A DNA stretch of 64,000 bases from positions 90,789 to 154,788 of the forward strand of contig QLIY01000160.1 of assembly GCA_003260075.1 (NCBI GenBank), written 5' to 3'. Below, piece by piece: positions 60,437 to 64,000 of this stretch. The stretch is from Phallusia mammillata (taxonomy: Eukaryota; Chordata; Ascidiacea; Phlebobranchia; Ascidiidae). Numbering within the stretch: the stretch's first letter is position 1; each line of letters opens with the position of its first letter. Position numbers and translations under genes: made by a program. A model generated the notes under the pieces. It was not told the origin of the DNA. It was given only the letters and a program-made list of their open reading frames with translations, and searched no databases.

Positions 60437-63400
60437 TCATCTGTACGAATGCAATCGGTAGCCATGGTAACCGGCAGCGGAGTCCCGTATGTCATGTGCC
60501 TGCTCGTCCGCCGCCATTGTTTTTTCAATCACGCTCAAGTCCCTGAAGTCGTCGGCGACAATCTTCACCAACGTACTCAGCCCCTCCTGTTGTTTTCGGA
60601 GATGAGCATGAATCTCAGCCAGTGCATCCGGATCAAGAGAGGTGGATGCTCCGAGAGCAGGAGGAAGAGTGGAATGATGTCGCATCCGAACTTGGGAAAT
60701 GAGTTCGTTAAGGCGGCTCTGCAAAACCGCCAAGATTTTTTGATGTGGTTCAAAAAATGAGCTTACCGTAAAAAATGTAACTGTACTTGTACTGGTTTGA
60801 GATTTTTGGTTACAGATTTAATGAAGTAAATCATTGCAATTTGTTTGAAATCTTCTTAAATTTGGTTAAGTCGGATTTTTCGATGGCTTTTGATATTGGC
60901 CTTTTTTTAACATGACCAAAATTTTCTGTTTTACGTTTTTTTACGTCAATAACGTTGTGTTACACCACTAGGTGAAGTGTGTGTCAGCAGACTGGGTTAA
61001 AATACATTTTACTATAGCATATACACTACAACCTATTCTGCAAACTGTAATATATTCTCTATATTTATTTATATTGGGTCCTATATTAGCCAACATTTTT
61101 TATAATCTTGATTTGTTTCTGCAGGCAGAAACTCATGGGTCCCCAAAACCGCAAAGTTGTAAACAGACAACCATAAGAAACGGTGCTATAAAGTCAAACA
61201 CAGTGATTGGTAGTGTTCCTAAAAAAAAAGTTATGTAAAGTACAAACTGTCTAAATCTCATGCAATTGAGACATTGTTATAAGTTTGTGTGCCTAAATAG
61301 CATAAAACACTGACATCTCAAAATGGCATATTATACAAACTGTCAAAATGTATTGTTGATTAATTCACACATTTTGGGGGGTTGGTAGGGTAAATAATAG
61401 GGCTGCAGGGTGAAACACAATATTCGACAGCTACAAATGCCAAATTCATAAAACATAAAACTATCAAAAAATTTAAAACACAACAAACGATGCCCTAAAA
61501 AAGCACAATGAACAAACTGTCCAAATTTCATCCGAATCGGACATTGTTTAAAAAATCACCCATTTTAGGGGTCTACTGGGGTAAATATTGGGGCTACAGT
61601 GTAAAACACAACAAACGATGCCCTAAAATGGCACAATGAACAAACTTTTCAAATTTCATCCAATTCGGACATTGTTCAAAATTTACCCATTTTAGGGGGC
61701 TAGTGGGGTAAACACTGGGGCTATCGAGTCAAACAAAACAAATGGCACATCTACATAACTATATCTAGCATCTGTGAAAATTTCATCCAAATCCATCAAA
61801 CATTTCAAGGCAAAACGAGGTGGACAAACTTTGGCCAGAAGAAAAAGAAGAAAAAAAAGCAAACAAATAAGAGTAAAATCAATATGTGTCCCCTTCAGGG
61901 AAGGGAACCCATAATAACTGACAACAAATACTGGATAAACAGTAGTTTGGATTCAGTTTCAAAGAATATCAGTTTAAATTGGCTTCAAATACAAACAAAG
62001 TTGGTTGGCACTATTAACTAGTGAAAACTAATTGTCCAGATGCACCACACTATAAGGCGCTGTTACTTACCCGAAATTGTGTAGGGGCATTAAGTTGATT
62101 TGCAATTGCATCAAGCTGAACACGAAGTTGTTCTTCCTCAGGTTGTATGGCATAACCTGCTTTTCGAATTATTTCTTGTGCTATAATCACCTGACAACAA
62201 AGGTACAAAATTAGTTCAGAAACGATCTATTATCAACACCTCTTGTGCGAAGCCTGTGTTTTGAGCAAGGTTTTATTTTTTGGGGAAAACGATGTCGCTT
62301 TCCAGCAGTAGCTACTGTATCATATATCTACCATTTGAAAATGCTAGACAGAAGACAACGTAATCATTTTCGTTTTGAACCCACCACTGCAAGACTTGGC
62401 CATGTGGAGAATAAATAAAGATTTCAGAGAAGAAATAAGTCTTTGTCTGAATAAAACCTTGATGGTACTTATAGGTATGGAAGTATGTTTACTACCTTTA
62501 AGGCTCTGTGAGAAAGTTCCAACAATTTTCTTTTGTGTTGTTCTATTTTGGACTGTGTGTTTACTTGTTCCTGTTGTATATCATGCAAACCTTTGCTTAA
62601 AATCTGAAAAGTTAAAGCACAAACTTTATCAGTGTATTGTGGGTTATCATGATTTAAAATAGAGCAAGCAAGTTATTTCATTAAATAAGTGTTATGTATA
62701 CAACTTGATTTCAAATGAAATACAAAAATGCATACAATAATGTTTGGCTATGTTATCCATTTGTCTAAACTCATTTTTTACAGATCCTAGAAGGAAAACC
62801 TGGGTTAATGTTTGCAAAAATGTTGGTGCATGGCATATTTGCCCCTGCTTGGTTTACTTACATCCAATCTGCTTTGGTGCTGTTTTGACATAAACTCCTG
62901 ATGTTGTAAACGGTTTCTTAATTCTGCAAACCCGATCATGGGTACAGGAATAAGAGATTCTGGGTCTGGGTTATCTTTTTTTGCTTGTTCCCAAATTACT
63001 GGATCAATTCCTAATAAAGCATTTTTTTTGAGGAATAAAAAAAATATGTGGGGGAAATGCACAATGTATAAACTTCATTACTGGTCACCATTAAGAGCAA
63101 CACTACAGCTTTTCCAAAATTAAATGAACAACAAAACTAAGCCAAATGTAAAATGTCTAGATTTCACTTATTTAACTCTTAACAACTTTTGCATACAAAT
63201 TTACTATCACTTACATATCTGAGATAATCTTGAGTATATATGTTTACCTGCTGGTGGGTTGACAAGAATTCTTTCAATCTGTTCACTTGACATTGTAACT
63301 CTTGGTACACAAGCTTCCATCAAAACTTGTTGTTGCAGTTGTTGTTGAATGTTGTTCTGCTGCATGTAGCGATGCAGCTCAGAAGCTAAAACTCTCCTTA

Positions 63401-63899
63401 CAGCACCAGTGGTAGTTGATTGTTCCGTGACATAAATTGTCATTTCACATCTAATGAATTAAAAATGGATTAAAAAACCTTGTGCTCAAAAATATGAATA
63501 AAATCAAAAATTTAACCAAACAAAATTTTGTTGATCAATGAAGCAAATCTAAACTATTTTTGTAAAATATGGTAGTTTTAAATTGACACAATTTTAAAAC
63601 ATTATGCAAAAAATCATTTTGATCCTTTTATAAAGGCTGATTAAAACATTAAACAAACTCGACAACTTTTTTGGTCATTTAAAAACATCTAGAATGGCCA
63701 TCAATTACTTGTTGTCTGGCAAGGGTCTGATTGAATCAATCTTCACGGATAAATTTGCATTTGCACCAAGTATTTTATGAATAGCACCGGATACATTTGA
63801 TTCTCCAGCACTTCTCATGTCACTTTCCTTTTTGTTGCAAACAATCGATACAAAACCATCACTATCTTTCATAGTGGGCAGGCAACTGAATCCAACAGC
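60437..63899 (-). CDS. NUP54: Nucleoporin NUP54, C-terminal part (5' end outside window)
   Basis: Six in-phase exons: 63899-63709, 63450-63248, 63010-62862, 62603-62496, 62190-62071 and 60718-60437, about 350 C-terminal residues. Family blocks are VGFSCLPTMKDSDGFVSIVC, IDPVIWEQAKKDNPDPESLI, PVPMIGFAELRNRL, KQHQSRLD, KLLELSHRALK, AGYAIQPEEEQLRVQLDAI and LNELISQVRM. This is the coiled-coil region that assembles with NUP62 and NUP58 in the central channel of the nuclear pore. The FG-repeat N-terminus must be encoded beyond 64000. The exon 62603-62496 was recognised by phase and the LSHRAL motif. The last intron contains repeat copy D. AATAAA lies 350 bases after the stop. Confidence 0.95.
61074..61917 (-). 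repeat. GGGTCCCC-bounded repeat, copy D
   Basis: Same ends as copy A: CTGCAGGCAGAAACTCATGG at the left and CCCCTTCAGGGAAGGGAACC at the right. Inside are at least three degenerate tandem units of about 110-130 bases, each with ACCCATTTTAGGGG, GTAAATA.TGGGGCTA and AACAAAC motifs. It lies in the last NUP54 intron. Confidence 0.85.
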
Positions 63900-64000
63900 C
63901 TACGGTACAACATTGTTATACTAATAAAATACCCTTTTTTCGATTAAATTCAAGATCAAACACTTTATTTGCTAAAGCTGTTGACCAACAAATGTTGAAA

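Noticed and set aside
1-64000. CRISPR arrays, bacterial operons, phage genes, tRNA or rRNA genes
   Set aside because: No regularly spaced repeats, ribosome-binding sites or conserved RNA gene sequences were seen; every well-supported coding region is intron-containing and of animal type.

Overview
This window looks like animal nuclear DNA, most likely from an ascidian tunicate (Ciona-like). It is AT-rich. It carries intron-rich genes with mostly GT-AG introns and consistent splice phases, metazoan-only families (VIAAT/SLC32A1, M6/proteolipid, NUP54, BORCS5, SLC30A9, SCOC, UPF0415/C7orf25), short intergenic spaces and many small transposons. The genus is inferred from gene structure and divergence, not proven. 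There are no prokaryotic signals and no CRISPR array. I saw no rRNA or tRNA gene.

Layout. 0.7-3.2 kb (-): a membrane-anchored PC-esterase/NXPE-like SGNH protein in three exons. 6.5-9.6 kb (+): a lipid-anchored MGC-type protein in two exons; its intron holds a run of 50 G. 11.9-17.5 kb (+): a proteolipid/M6 tetraspan protein, followed by a GC-rich ORF that may be an alternative C-terminus. 19.3-29.2 kb (-): three genes close together in one orientation, UPF0415/C7orf25, BORCS5 (myrlysin) and SLC30A9 (ZnT9), a candidate operon. 29.8-32.9 kb: several DNA transposons, some nested. 33.4-34.0 kb (+): a small secreted cysteine-rich EGF protein. 35.5-35.9 kb (-): SCOC. 38.2-51.3 kb (+): a 19-exon gene for a large nuclear protein with a C-terminal bHLH-zipper-like region, possibly MGA-related. 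55.8-59.0 kb (+): VIAAT/SLC32A1. 60.4-64.0 kb (-): NUP54, whose 5' part lies beyond the window.

The genes do not form one pathway, apart from the possible co-transcription of the 19-29 kb trio. BORCS5 positions lysosomes, SLC30A9 exports mitochondrial zinc, SCOC acts at the Golgi and in autophagy, VIAAT loads GABA/glycine into vesicles, NUP54 belongs to the nuclear-pore channel, and M6 is a neuronal-type tetraspan.

The most unusual non-coding signals are these. (1) Two short insertions at 36.3 and 53.7 kb have a hammerhead-ribozyme-like core between long inverted arms and are flanked by 12-13 bp direct repeats, as expected for Penelope-like retroelement derivatives. (2) At four loci a 50-110 bp sequence occurs twice in direct orientation around a run of 10-12 G. 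A fifth locus has the same arrangement around a single N, so unmerged haplotypes or contig ends are a strong explanation. (3) A repeat family bounded by ATGGGTCCCC lies in introns of three genes. One copy is split by a hAT element with a perfect 8 bp target duplication.
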